From contig JAEKKJ010000008.1 in the NCBI GenBank assembly GCA_019510435.1, positions 124,001-188,000 of the forward strand: 64,000 nucleotides of DNA. Reading direction: 5' to 3'. Positions 8,974 through 17,589 of this stretch are shown here, piece by piece. The position numbers and the translations under genes were made by a program. Source of the DNA: Caulobacterales bacterium (GTDB taxonomy: Bacteria > Pseudomonadota > Alphaproteobacteria > Caulobacterales > Caulobacteraceae). The stretch's first letter is position 1, and every line of letters begins with the position of its first letter. The notes beneath the pieces were generated by a model. That model searched no databases, had not been told where the DNA came from, and saw nothing but the letters and a program-made list of their open reading frames with translations.

Positions 8974-10440
8974 ATGCGCCCATTCGCCCTGCCGCTCGCC
9001 CTGGCCGCGGCCCTGCTCACCACGGCCTGCGCCGTCGGGCCCGACTACCGCCGCCCGGAGATGAAGCTGACGCCAGGATGGCAGACCGACCTTGCCGCCC
9101 AGCGGGGCCGGGTCGCCGCACCGGTCGACGCCTGGTGGACCGGCTTTGACGATCCGGAACTGGTGCGCGTGGTCGACCGGGCGCTGGCCCAGAACCTCGA
9201 CCTGGCCCAGGCGCGCGCCCGGGTGCAAGCCTCCCGGGCCGCGGCCCGCGCGGCCGGGGCCGCCCTGCTGCCCCGGCTCGACGCCCGCGGATCGGCGGCG
9301 GACGGACGCCAGTCGCTGCTGACCCCGATCGGGCGCGTTGGCTCCCGCATCCCCGGCTACGACCGCGACTACGAGGCCTATGACCTGGGGGCCGCGGCGT
9401 CCTGGGAGATCGACCTGTTCGGCGGCCTGCGCCGCGAGCACGAGGCCGCGCGCGCCGAAGCCGCCGCCGCCGAGGCTGGCGCCGCGGGGGCCCGGATCAC
9501 CGTCGCTGCCGAGGCTGCCGACGCCTACCTCCAGATCCGCGCCTTCCAGGGCCGCCTGGATGTGGCGCGTCGCCAGATCGCCGTGCAGCAGGACCTGGTG
9601 GGCCTGATCCGCCAGCGCGCCGCACAGGGCCTCGCCGCCGAGCGCGAGCTGCACCAGACGCTGGCGGCCCTGGAGGGCGCGCAGGCCTCGCTGCCGCCGC
9701 TGGAGGCGGGCCTTGCCGCCCAGCTGAACCGCCTCGATGTGCTGATGGGCGCCCAGCCGGGGACGTGGCGTGCAGAGCTCACGGCCGGCTCGGCCATGCC
9801 GGCTCCGCCGCGCCTGGCCCAGGGCGATGGCCCGGCGGACCTGCTGCGTCGCCGGCCCGACGTGCTGGCCGCCGAGCAGAGGCTGGTGGCCGCCAATGCG
9901 CGCATCGGCGCGGCCATCTCCGACTACTATCCGAAGGTCTCGATCTCGGCGCTGGCCGGCTTTTCGACCCTGGGCGGCGGACGCTTCTTCAGCGGCGATG
10001 CGGCCCAGAACCAGGTGGCGGCCGGCTTCGGGTGGCGGCTGTTCGACTTCGGCCGCGTGGATGCCGAGGTCGCCGGCGCGAAGGGTCGCGAGGCCGAGGC
10101 GCTGGCCGCCTACCGCGGGACCGTCCTGCACGCGGTGGAGGACGTGGAGAACGCCTTTTCCAGCCTCGTCCAGGAAGAGCGGCGCGCCGACGTCCTGGAG
10201 CGCCAGATCGCCGACCTCACCGCCGCCCGCGCCCAGGCCCGCGCCGCCTACGAGGGCGGGGCGCTGAGCCTGATCGAGGTGCTGGACGCCGACCGCGACC
10301 TGCTGGCGGCCAGCGACCAGCTGGTCCAGGCGCGCGCCGGCGCCGACCGCGCCGCGGTCACCGCCTACCGCGCCCTCGGCGGCGGCTGGACCCCGCCCGC
10401 CACCCTCGCCGCACACGCCACTGGACGCGCCGCCGACTGA
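8974..10440 (+). CDS. NodT/TolC-type outer-membrane efflux lipoprotein
   Basis: 488 residues from the ATG at 8974, which has a GGGA upstream; an earlier in-frame ATG at 8959 overlaps the pump's stop (TGATG) and would add five residues. The signal peptide ends in a lipobox (LLTTAC), followed by the AVGPDYRRPE start typical of the NodT/OprM family. Two repeated OEP domains follow, with long alpha-helical hairpin segments and ADLLRRRPDVLAAEQRLVAANARIGAAISDYYPK, a hallmark of the family. It forms the outer-membrane and periplasmic tunnel for the MFS/HlyD pair encoded next to it. Confidence 0.9.
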   Translation: MRPFALPLALAAALLTTACAVGPDYRRPEMKLTPGWQTDLAAQRGRVAAPVDAWWTGFDDPELVRVVDRALAQNLDLAQARARVQASRAAARAAGAALLPRLDARGSAADGRQSLLTPIGRVGSRIPGYDRDYEAYDLGAAASWEIDLFGGLRREHEAARAEAAAAEAGAAGARITVAAEAADAYLQIRAFQGRLDVARRQIAVQQDLVGLIRQRAAQGLAAERELHQTLAALEGAQASLPPLEAGLAAQLNRLDVLMGAQPGTWRAELTAGSAMPAPPRLAQGDGPADLLRRRPDVLAAEQRLVAANARIGAAISDYYPKVSISALAGFSTLGGGRFFSGDAAQNQVAAGFGWRLFDFGRVDAEVAGAKGREAEALAAYRGTVLHAVEDVENAFSSLVQEERRADVLERQIADLTAARAQARAAYEGGALSLIEVLDADRDLLAASDQLVQARAGADRAAVTAYRALGGGWTPPATLAAHATGRAAD

Positions 10441-10475
10441 CGTGTTGGGTCCCGCCGGTTGAGCCGGAGGTCGGT

Positions 10476-11729
10476 ATGAGGACGGAGCCGTTCGCGTTTT
10501 TGGGGTCGGAGGGCCAGCAGCTTTCCGGCCGGCTGGACCTGCCCGAGGCGCCGCCGCGGACCTACGCGGTCTTCGCCCACTGCTTCACCTGCACCAAGGC
10601 CTCGGTGGCGGCCACGCGGATCGCCCGGGCCCTGACCCGCAAGGGCATCGGGGTGCTGCGCTTCGACTTCACCGGCCTCGGCGACAGCGAAGGCGCCTTC
10701 GCCGATTCGACCTTCAGCGGCAGCGTGCGCGACGTGGCCGCCGCCGCGCGGGCCATGACCGCCGCGGGCCGCGCGCCGGCGCTGCTGATCGGCCACAGCC
10801 TGGGCGGCGCGGCGGTCCTGGCAGCGGCCGGCGGGCTGGCGGAGGTCAAGGCGGTGACCACCATCGGCGCTCCGTTCTCGCCCGACCACGTGCGCGCCCT
10901 GCTGGGCGACCACGCCGCCGAGCTGGAGGCCAAGGGCGAGGCGGAGGTGAACATCGGCGGGCGGCCCTTCCACCTGCGCCGCGCCTTCTTCGACGACCTG
11001 GCCCAGCACGACGCCCAGGCGGTGATCCACGACCTGCGCCGGGCGTTGCTGATCCTGCACTCGCCGATCGACAAGATCGTCGACGTGGGCAACGCCTCGC
11101 AGATCTTCCTGGCGGCGCGGCACCCCAAGAGCTTCGTCTCGCTGGACCACGCCGACCACCTGCTGACGCGCGCCGCCGACGCCGACTACGCCGCCGAGTT
11201 GATCGCCGCCTGGGCCTCGCGCTACCTGACCGCGGAGGAGCCGGTGCGCAGCGCCGACCAGCCGGGGTTCGTCACCGTCGAGGAGACCGGGGCCGGGGGC
11301 TACCAGCTGGAGGTGCGGGCGGGGGAGGCGACGCTGATCGCCGACGAGCCGGTGGAGGCCGGCGGCCTGGGCTCGGGGCCCACGCCCTACGACCTGTTGA
11401 ACGCCGCCCTCGGCGCCTGCACCGCCATCACGCTGCGCATGTACGCCCAGCGCAAGGCCTGGCCGCTGGACAAGGTTCGGGTCGCGGTCGGCCACACCCG
11501 CGATCCGGCCCAGACGCCGCCCGAGCAGTTCTCCCGCGACATCCGCGTCACCGGTCCGCTGGACGCGGCCCAGCGCCAGCGGCTGCTGGAGATCGCCGAG
11601 CAGTGCCCGGTGCACCGCACCCTCTCCGGCGGCGCCCGCGTCACCACCGCCATGGACGACGCCATGCCGCCCGCGGCCGGCCCGATGGAGCACAGCCTCG
11701 AGGCGGAGGCGGACACCGGCGGCGCCTGA
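10476..11729 (+). CDS. Bifunctional alpha/beta-hydrolase / OsmC-family fusion
   Basis: 417 residues. The N-terminal 250 residues are an alpha/beta hydrolase with the nucleophile elbow GHSLGG and a late histidine in LDHADHLL. Residues about 265-400 are an OsmC/Ohr domain with its two reactive cysteines (ALGACTAITLRMYA and EQCPVHRTL). This fusion is a known architecture in proteobacteria. OsmC domains reduce organic hydroperoxides, and the hydrolase part may release or detoxify ester peroxides. The ATG has a CCGGAGG Shine-Dalgarno. It follows the efflux genes by 35 bp, so a shared transcript is possible. Confidence 0.88.
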   Translation: MRTEPFAFLGSEGQQLSGRLDLPEAPPRTYAVFAHCFTCTKASVAATRIARALTRKGIGVLRFDFTGLGDSEGAFADSTFSGSVRDVAAAARAMTAAGRAPALLIGHSLGGAAVLAAAGGLAEVKAVTTIGAPFSPDHVRALLGDHAAELEAKGEAEVNIGGRPFHLRRAFFDDLAQHDAQAVIHDLRRALLILHSPIDKIVDVGNASQIFLAARHPKSFVSLDHADHLLTRAADADYAAELIAAWASRYLTAEEPVRSADQPGFVTVEETGAGGYQLEVRAGEATLIADEPVEAGGLGSGPTPYDLLNAALGACTAITLRMYAQRKAWPLDKVRVAVGHTRDPAQTPPEQFSRDIRVTGPLDAAQRQRLLEIAEQCPVHRTLSGGARVTTAMDDAMPPAAGPMEHSLEAEADTGGA

Positions 11730-11746
11730 GGCGGCGCCTCGCTGCG

Positions 11747-13819
11747 CTACTTCGCGGTCAGTTCCTTCAGCAGCGCCGTCTCGCCATAGACCTTGTCCAG
11801 GGCCTCGGTGGCTGCGGCGGTGGAGACCACCACCGTGCGGTTGATCGACCCGTCGTAGCCGTAGTCCCCGCCCAGGGAGTGGATGTTGCCGTCGAAGGCC
11901 GCGCCCAGCACCTCGCCCTTGGCGTTGACCACCGGCGAGCCGGAGTTGCCGCCGATGATGTCGTTGGTGGTGACGAAGTCGAACACCGTGTTCGGGTTCA
12001 GCTTGTCCTTGGCGGCGATCCATCGGGGCGCTAGCTCGAAGGGCTCGGAGCCGGTCGCCCGCTCGTAGAGGCCCGAGAACGTCGTGAAGGCCGGCACGGT
12101 CACGCCGCGATAGGTCCAGCCCGCCACCTTGCCGTAGGACAGGCGCAGGGTGAACGTGGCGTCCGGATAGACGGCGTCGCCATAGGCCGCGAAGCGCGCC
12201 CGGGCCAGGCGCTGGGCGGCCCGGTCGGTGGGGCCGGAGACTTCGGTGTCCCAGCGCTGGCGCACCTCGCGCGCGGCCGCGTCGGTCTTCAGCACGTACT
12301 GGATCAGCGGGTCGGGCGAGGCCTGGACCGCGGCGAGGCCGCCGTCCCACAGGGCCTTGCGCACCGTCGGGTCGGCCAGCTTGGTCCCGCTCACCAGCCG
12401 CGCCGACAGTTGCTCGGGGCTCTCCTTGCCCAGCAGCAGCTTGGTGGCCGGATCGTCGGCGGTCAGGTACTCGCGGGTCTTGGAGAGCCAGAACTCCAGG
12501 TAGAGCTGCTCCAGCGGCGTATCTACGGGCTTCTCGTCCAGCAGCTGCTTGGCCATCAGCGGCAGGCGCGCGTCGGCGTATTCGGGCAGGCGCTCGCCCG
12601 CCGGCTTGGCCCGTTCCTGCGCCCCGCGCACGATCTCGCGCGCATAGCCGTAGAGGTCGGAGAGCGAGCCCGCCGTCTGTTCCAGCATTCGGTAGCGGAC
12701 ATAGAGGTCGCCATAGGCGGTTTGCGCCTTGCCGATCTCGCCCCAGGGGTCGCCGACATCCGCGGCCACCTTGGGATCGGCCGCCACCTTGGCCTTCAGC
12801 TCGGCCTCAGCGGCGCGCTTGGCGTCCATGAACTTGGCGTCGTTCAGCGCGAACTGGCGGCCGAAGAAGACCTTGAAGCTGTTCTCCAGTCCGAACAGCG
12901 GGTCCGTGGCCGTGCGCTTCTGCTCGGCGCCCTCCTCGCTGAACCGGATCAGCCGCCCGCGCAGCTCCGAGCGCTGCAGCTGGCTGATCGGGAGGGCCAG
13001 GTCCCGCTGGGTCTCCAGCTGGGCCACGGTGAGCTGCCGGTCGGTGCCGCCCGGATTGCCCGAGACGAACACCGGCTCACCCTCCTTGGGCGCCCGGGTC
13101 TGCCAGGTCAGGTGCTGCGGCGTCGCGACCGGCTTGCCGTCCTCATAGAGCCGCACGAAGCTGATATCGAGGTTGTAGCGCGGGAAGTTGAAGTTGTCCG
13201 GGTCGCCACCGAAGAACGCCGTGGCGAACTCGGGCGCGAACACCAGGCGCACATCGGCATATTTGCGGTATTTGTAGAGCTTGTACTGTCCGCCCCGGTA
13301 CAGGGTCACCACCTGGCAGCGGAACTTGGGGTCCTTGGCGCAGCCCTCCGCCTCGATGGCGCCGATGGCCGCGTCGCGCGCCTTGACGAAGTCCTGGCCC
13401 GACTTGCCCGCCGCCGCGTCGGTCACCCGCTGGGTCACGTCGGCGATGGAGACCAGCACCTCGGCCTGCATCCCGGCGCACTTCTTCTCCTCGGCGCGGG
13501 TGGCGGCCAGGAAGCCCTGCTTCACATAGTCGGTCTGGCCGCTGGAGAGCTCCTGGGCGCAATCGACCACGCAGTGGTGGTTGGAAAACACCAGGCCGTC
13601 CTTGGAGACCAGCGAGGCTGAGCAGCCGCTGGTCAGGCGCACCGAGGCGGCCTGCACCCGGTCCAGCCAGGCCTGGTCGATCTTCACGCCATAGGCCTGT
13701 TCCACCTTGGCGGCCGGGAAGTGGTCGAAGGTCCACATGCCCTCGTCCGCCGCCGCTGGCCCGGCCATGGCCATTAGCGCCGCGACCCCCGCGCCGCCGA
13801 TCAGGTTCAACTTCGCCAT
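11747..13819 (-). CDS. S46-family dipeptidyl peptidase (exported)
   Basis: 690 residues from the ATG at 13819, preceded by GGGAG and followed by a signal peptide (about 1-27, LIGGAGVAALMAMAGPAAADEG). The serine-protease triad is visible: the SNHHCVVDC histidine near the N-terminus, an aspartate in the central FNFPRYNLDISFVRLYED region, and the C-terminal serine in GGNSGSPVVNAKGEVLG. S46 enzymes (DPP7/DPP11 type) cut dipeptides from peptide N-termini in the periplasm, feeding peptide uptake. The length matches the family. The gene is convergent with the hydrolase-OsmC fusion. Confidence 0.9.
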   Translation of the reverse strand: MAKLNLIGGAGVAALMAMAGPAAADEGMWTFDHFPAAKVEQAYGVKIDQAWLDRVQAASVRLTSGCSASLVSKDGLVFSNHHCVVDCAQELSSGQTDYVKQGFLAATRAEEKKCAGMQAEVLVSIADVTQRVTDAAAGKSGQDFVKARDAAIGAIEAEGCAKDPKFRCQVVTLYRGGQYKLYKYRKYADVRLVFAPEFATAFFGGDPDNFNFPRYNLDISFVRLYEDGKPVATPQHLTWQTRAPKEGEPVFVSGNPGGTDRQLTVAQLETQRDLALPISQLQRSELRGRLIRFSEEGAEQKRTATDPLFGLENSFKVFFGRQFALNDAKFMDAKRAAEAELKAKVAADPKVAADVGDPWGEIGKAQTAYGDLYVRYRMLEQTAGSLSDLYGYAREIVRGAQERAKPAGERLPEYADARLPLMAKQLLDEKPVDTPLEQLYLEFWLSKTREYLTADDPATKLLLGKESPEQLSARLVSGTKLADPTVRKALWDGGLAAVQASPDPLIQYVLKTDAAAREVRQRWDTEVSGPTDRAAQRLARARFAAYGDAVYPDATFTLRLSYGKVAGWTYRGVTVPAFTTFSGLYERATGSEPFELAPRWIAAKDKLNPNTVFDFVTTNDIIGGNSGSPVVNAKGEVLGAAFDGNIHSLGGDYGYDGSINRTVVVSTAAATEALDKVYGETALLKELTAK

Positions 13820-13913
13820 CTGCAACTCCCGCATCGGCGCTCCAGCGCCGGAATCTGCAGGCACGTGATCACGCCTGGGCGCGAAAGTGAACTCGAGGGA
13901 GCGCCGCTGCGCC

Positions 13914-13944
13914 TGTTCCTCTCCCACTGCGTGGGAGAGGAACA
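13914..13944. repeat. Perfect GTTCCTCTCCCAC hairpin repeat
   Basis: TGTTCCTCTCCCAC at 13914-13927 is mirrored by its exact complement at 13931-13944 around a 3-nt loop, a 14-bp stem. It lies 5 bp beyond the stop of the EF-hand gene and upstream of the S46 peptidase gene. It belongs to the same repeat family as 5341/5508 and 28153 and may terminate or stabilise the EF-hand transcript. Confidence 0.8.
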
Positions 13945-13949
13945 ACCGC

Positions 13950-14717
13950 TCAACGGCGGCGCTGGCGGCGTTGGGGTTGGCCGGTCTGGCCGCCTTGCTG
14001 GCCGTCCTGGTCCTTCTGGGCGGCCATGCCGCGCTGCGCCGGCGTGGGCTTCAGTTCCGCCAGCGTGACCGCCCCGTCGTGGTCGGCGTCCAGCAGGGCG
14101 AAGCGGCGGTCGGCGGCGGCCTGCCACTCGGCGCGGCTGACGCTGAGCGAGAAGTCGGAGTCGGCGCCGCGGATCGGGTGCGGCTCGTTGATCAGGCTAT
14201 AGACCGCCGCGCCCTGGCGGCGGGTGTCCAGCTCGTTGCGGCCCGGCGCTCCACCGCGGCCCCCGCGCCCACCGCCGCCGCCGAACCCGCCGCCAAGGCC
14301 CATGGCGTCGCGGGCGATTTCCGGGACCAGCACCTCTTCCCAATGACTCACCTCGGGCATGCTGATCTCGCCGTCGCCATTGGCGTCCAGCACCTTGAAG
14401 TAGGCCTCCGCGTCGGCGCGGAACTCGGCCAGGGTGATCTTGCCGTCGTGGTTCGTGTCCGCCTCGGCGAACCAGGCCGCGACGGGATAGGGCTGGCCCA
14501 TGGGGGCGCGGAAGGGCTTGCCGCTGGGACTGACGAACAGCTGCTCGCGGGGCCGGCGCGGACCGCCGCCGCTGTCCTCGTCCGGGAAGCCCACGCTGGT
14601 CTCGCCGCGGCGGTCGAAACGGACATGGCCGTTGCGCATGGGCGGGCCCTCCGGCTCGGCGCAGGCCGCAACGCTCAGCGCCAGGGCCATCACGCCCGCC
14701 CAGGTTCTCGTACGCAT
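13950..14717 (-). CDS. EF-hand calcium-binding lipoprotein
   Basis: 255 residues starting at MRTRTWAGVMALALSVAAC; the AAC box marks a lipoprotein cleavage. Three EF-hand loops are clear: DTNHDGKITLAEF, DANGDGEISMPEV and, near the C-terminus, DADHDGAVTLAEL. A Gly/Arg-rich linker (GGGFGGGGGRGGRGG) separates the second and third. The C-terminus is a Gln/Arg-rich tail. It is likely a periplasm-facing Ca2+-binding protein of unknown role; such proteins are common in Caulobacterales. No Shine-Dalgarno is obvious before the chosen ATG, so the start is less certain than the family. Confidence 0.8.
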   Translation of the reverse strand: MRTRTWAGVMALALSVAACAEPEGPPMRNGHVRFDRRGETSVGFPDEDSGGGPRRPREQLFVSPSGKPFRAPMGQPYPVAAWFAEADTNHDGKITLAEFRADAEAYFKVLDANGDGEISMPEVSHWEEVLVPEIARDAMGLGGGFGGGGGRGGRGGAPGRNELDTRRQGAAVYSLINEPHPIRGADSDFSLSVSRAEWQAAADRRFALLDADHDGAVTLAELKPTPAQRGMAAQKDQDGQQGGQTGQPQRRQRRR

Positions 14718-14808
14718 GGCCAACTTGGGTCCCCGACCGATCCGACGTGGACCTTCATAGGCCAAAGCGGCGCTCCGATGTCCAGGGCGCCACAATCGCG
14801 AGGTCGTG

Positions 14809-15681
14809 CTACTCCGCCGGCTCCAGGGCGGCCTTCGGCTCAGCCGCACCCTCCAGCCGCCCCTCGATGAAGGCCAGCAGGTCGGCGTTGATGATCTCCG
14901 CATGGGTCGTCGCCATGCCGTGGGGCAGGCCCGGATAGACCTTCAGCGTCCCCTTCTGCAGCAGCTTGATCCCCTTCAGCGCCGCGTCGTGGATCGGCAC
15001 GATCTGGTCGTCGTCGCCGTGCATCAGCAGCACCGGGACGTCGATCTTCTTCAGGTCCTCGGTGAAGTCGGTCTCGGAGAACGCCTTGATGCAGTCGTAG
15101 TGGGCCTTCACCGAGCCCATCATCCCCTGCAGCCACCACTTGCGGATCAGGCCTTCGCTGACCTTGGCGCCCGGCCGGTTGAAGCCGAAGAACGGGCCGG
15201 TGGGCACGTCGATGTAGAGCTGGGCGCGGTCGGCCAGCACTGCGGCGCGGAAGCCGTCGAACACCTCGATGGGCGTGCCCTCGGGGTTGCTGTCCTTCTT
15301 GACCATCACCGGCGGCACCGCGCCGATCAGCACCGCCTTGGCGGCGCGCGACGTGCCATGGCGGCCGAGGAAGTGGGCCACCTCGCCGCCTCCGGTGGAG
15401 TGGCCGACGTGGATCGCGTCCTTGAGGTCCAGGGCCGTCACCAGCGCCAGCAGGTCGTCGGCGTAGGTGTCCATCTCGTTGCCGTCCCAGGTCTGGGACG
15501 AGCGCCCGTGGCCGCGGCGGTCATGGGCGATCACGCGATAGCCGCGCGCGCCGAAGAACATCATCTGGGCGTCCCAGTCGTCCGCCGTCAGCGGCCAGCC
15601 ATGACTGAACACAATCGGCTGACCCGAGCCCCAGTCCTTGTAGAAGATCTGCGCGCCGTCCTTCGTGGTGATCGTGGGCAT
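14809..15681 (-). CDS. Alpha/beta hydrolase, non-heme chloroperoxidase (perhydrolase) type
   Basis: 290 residues opening [20 protein letters not shown], the standard start of cofactor-free haloperoxidases/arylesterases. The triad is seen as serine in GHSTGGGE, aspartate in [10 protein letters not shown] and histidine in [10 protein letters not shown]. The oxyanion/cap motif [14 protein letters not shown] is also typical. Members hydrolyse esters and, with carboxylate and peroxide, make peracids. The start is fixed by AAAGGA seven bases upstream, but that site lies in a strong hairpin (15687-15706) that may mask it. Confidence 0.9.
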   Translation of the reverse strand: MPTITTKDGAQIFYKDWGSGQPIVFSHGWPLTADDWDAQMMFFGARGYRVIAHDRRGHGRSSQTWDGNEMDTYADDLLALVTALDLKDAIHVGHSTGGGEVAHFLGRHGTSRAAKAVLIGAVPPVMVKKDSNPEGTPIEVFDGFRAAVLADRAQLYIDVPTGPFFGFNRPGAKVSEGLIRKWWLQGMMGSVKAHYDCIKAFSETDFTEDLKKIDVPVLLMHGDDDQIVPIHDAALKGIKLLQKGTLKVYPGLPHGMATTHAEIINADLLAFIEGRLEGAAEPKAALEPAE

Positions 15682-15686
15682 CGGGG

Positions 15687-15706
15687 GGTCCTTTCCGAAA
15701 AGGACC
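15687..15706 (-). promoter_or_regulatory. Hairpin that buries the Shine-Dalgarno of the chloroperoxidase gene
   Basis: On the - strand the mRNA reads GGTCCTTT, a 4-nt loop UCGG, then AAAGGACC, followed by CCCCG and the ATG. The perfect 8-bp stem pairs the whole AAAGGA ribosome-binding site with a U-rich strand, a shape seen in RNA thermometers and other translation switches. The function is inferred from the structure alone. Confidence 0.4.
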
Positions 15707-15827
15707 GGCGGGAGAGCCGCCGGCAAGGCCAAGCCTCGCCGCGCAACAAACCCGGATCGGTTGAGCGCGCTACCACCTTTGCGTGACGGTCCGGTCAAAC
15801 CTTTGTATGGCCCAGCTTGGCGCCCGT

Positions 15828-16835
15828 TCAGTAGCTGCCGAAGCGGATCTCCGAACTGCCCGCGGGCAGGTCGATGGTCATGCCGTCCTTGGCCAGTCGC
15901 CAGTCCAGCTTGCCCCCGTCGTCCATGCCCTTGGTGAAGGCCTGCGGCGTGTAGAACGGCAGGCCCGCCTGGGTCAGGTGGCTCAGCACCAGCACCTTGA
16001 CGCCGGCCATGCGGGCGATGTCCGCCGCCTCCACCGGCTCGGTGTGGTAGCTGACGGTGTCGGCCATGATCGAGCTGGTCCGCGCCATGCCCATGGCGGC
16101 CAGGCCCTGCGACATCTGGCGCGTCATGGCGTTGTTCTGGGCCTCGTGGATCAGGACGTCGGCGCCCTTCGCGGCGGCGGCCAGAGGCGGCCATTTGCGG
16201 GTGTCGCCGCTGATCACCACCGAGCGGCCGTGGTAATCGAAACGGTAGCCGAAGGCCGGGGTCACCGGGTCGTGGGCGACGCGGATGGCGGTGACGGTGA
16301 GGTCGCCGTCCTTCCACGCCACGGCGGTCCCGTCGGGCTTGGCGATCTCGATCACCTTGGGCGCCAGCAGGCCGGCGTCGATCGGCAGCTTGATGTCGCC
16401 GTGCTCGTGGTGCGCACGGCGGAAGCCGTGGTCGGTCTCGTAGGCGAGGTTGAAGCCTGCGGCCAGCTTGTCGACGCCGGAGGGCCCCACCAGCGCCAGC
16501 GGCTGCGGGCGCCCGGCTACCCAGCTCTGCATGTTGACCTCGCCCACGTCGCCGATGTGGTCGGAGTGCAGGTGGGTGATGAACAGCGCCTGGGCCCGGG
16601 CCAGCGGGGCGCGCCAGCTGAGCAGGTTCTTGGTGGACTCCGGCCCGGCGTCCACCAGGTAGAGCTTGCCGCCGGCGATCACCGCCGTGCAGGCCTTGGC
16701 GCGGTCGGGGATGGGCAGGGGCCCCGAGGTGCCGCAGAAGATCACCTTCAGCCCGTCCGGCGCAGCCGGCTGGGCCTGGGCGGCGGCGAACGGCAGCAGC
16801 GCGACGGCGGCGAGCGCGAGCAGGAACCGGACCAT
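15828..16835 (-). CDS. Exported metallo-beta-lactamase-fold hydrolase (RNase Z/arylsulfatase-like)
   Basis: 335 residues with a signal peptide (about 1-21, [20 protein letters not shown]). The MBL metal motif is HLHSDHIGD (about 88), with later ligands in [24 protein letters not shown] and LSHLT. The [20 protein letters not shown] start resembles the tRNase Z/arylsulfatase branch, but export points to a periplasmic esterase or phosphodiesterase. It is divergent from the isomerase gene at 16923 across a spacer that holds a 19-bp palindrome. Confidence 0.85.
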   Translation of the reverse strand: MVRFLLALAAVALLPFAAAQAQPAAPDGLKVIFCGTSGPLPIPDRAKACTAVIAGGKLYLVDAGPESTKNLLSWRAPLARAQALFITHLHSDHIGDVGEVNMQSWVAGRPQPLALVGPSGVDKLAAGFNLAYETDHGFRRAHHEHGDIKLPIDAGLLAPKVIEIAKPDGTAVAWKDGDLTVTAIRVAHDPVTPAFGYRFDYHGRSVVISGDTRKWPPLAAAAKGADVLIHEAQNNAMTRQMSQGLAAMGMARTSSIMADTVSYHTEPVEAADIARMAGVKVLVLSHLTQAGLPFYTPQAFTKGMDDGGKLDWRLAKDGMTIDLPAGSSEIRFGSY

Positions 16836-16887
16836 GGATCACCTCTGGCGGCGGAACGGCGTTTCGGCTTCCATGCTAGAGGTTATT

Positions 16888-16906
16888 GTGGCATTAGCAA
16901 TGCCAC
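16888..16906. promoter_or_regulatory. 19-bp palindromic operator candidate
   Basis: GTGGCATTAGCAATGCCAC has perfect 8-bp arms around AGC. It sits in an AT-richer patch between the divergent MBL hydrolase (start 16835) and the isomerase-like gene, 17 bp upstream of the latter's ATG. Length and symmetry fit a dimeric TetR/MarR/GntR-type site. No adjacent gene is an obvious cognate regulator except possibly the LysR at 17590. Confidence 0.5.
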
Positions 16907-16922
16907 TTTATCGGGGGCTGCG

Positions 16923-17570
16923 ATGACGCTGAGCTACGACCTCTACTGGTCCTTCCGCTCACCCTATTCCTACATGGTGACGCCTCGCCTGCTGGCGTTG
17001 GAGGCGGAGTACGACGTCGTCTGCAACGTGCGGCCGGTCTATCCGCTGGCGGTGCGCACGCCGGAGTTCTTCGACGGGCGCGACCCGCTCTGGACGCGCT
17101 ACCTGTTGACGGACGTGTTCCGAGAGGCCGCCTTCCTGGGCCTGCCGTTCCGCTGGCCACGGCCCGACCCGGTGCAGCAGGCGCCGGAGGTCGGCTACCG
17201 CATGGCCCAGCCCTGGATCCACCGCCTGACCCACCTGGGCGCGGCGGCGGCGGAGCGCGGCCGGGGCCTGGCGTTCCTGCGCGAGGCCAGCCACACGATC
17301 TGGAGCGGCCAGGTGGAGAACTGGCACGAGGGCGACCACCTGGCGCACGCAGCGGGGCGCGCCGGCCTGGACTTCGCCGAACTGGCTGCGGCCGTCGACG
17401 CGGATCCCGCCCGTCACGCCGCCATCGTCGAGCAGAACCAGGTCGCCCAGCGCGAGGCCGGGCACTGGGGCGTGCCGATGATGGTCTTCGACGGCGAGGT
17501 CTTCTTCGGCCAGGATCGCTTCGACCAGTTGAAGTGGCGCATGGACCAGCGGGGGCTGGCGAGACGCTGA
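16923..17570 (+). CDS. 2-hydroxychromene-2-carboxylate isomerase-like protein (DsbA fold)
   Basis: 215 residues. The N-terminus SYDLYWSFRSPYSYMVTPRLL has the SPYS glutathione-site segment, and the C-terminus has HWGVPMMVFDGEVFFGQDRFDQL with the cis-proline loop. There is no CxxC, so it is not a disulfide oxidase. It is more distant from the usual HCCA isomerases than the paralogue at 2679, and the substrate is unknown. A palindrome directly upstream suggests tight control. Confidence 0.78.
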   Translation: MTLSYDLYWSFRSPYSYMVTPRLLALEAEYDVVCNVRPVYPLAVRTPEFFDGRDPLWTRYLLTDVFREAAFLGLPFRWPRPDPVQQAPEVGYRMAQPWIHRLTHLGAAAAERGRGLAFLREASHTIWSGQVENWHEGDHLAHAAGRAGLDFAELAAAVDADPARHAAIVEQNQVAQREAGHWGVPMMVFDGEVFFGQDRFDQLKWRMDQRGLARR

Positions 17571-17589
17571 TAGCTGCTGGCTATCGAAA

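Noticed and set aside
7007-8983. 658-codon open frame opposite the TetR and MFS genes.
   Set aside because: Low-complexity His/Gln/Arg-rich translation crossing two real genes and their promoter; antisense shadow.
12410-13621. 403-codon open frame opposite the S46 peptidase gene.
   Set aside because: No recognisable motif, no ribosome-binding site, and the S46 peptidase on the other strand has full catalytic signatures.
11747-13945. Longer start for the S46 peptidase beginning inside the 13914 hairpin repeat.
   Set aside because: The extension would be coded by the repeat and spacer; ATG 13819 has GGGAG and leads straight into a signal peptide.
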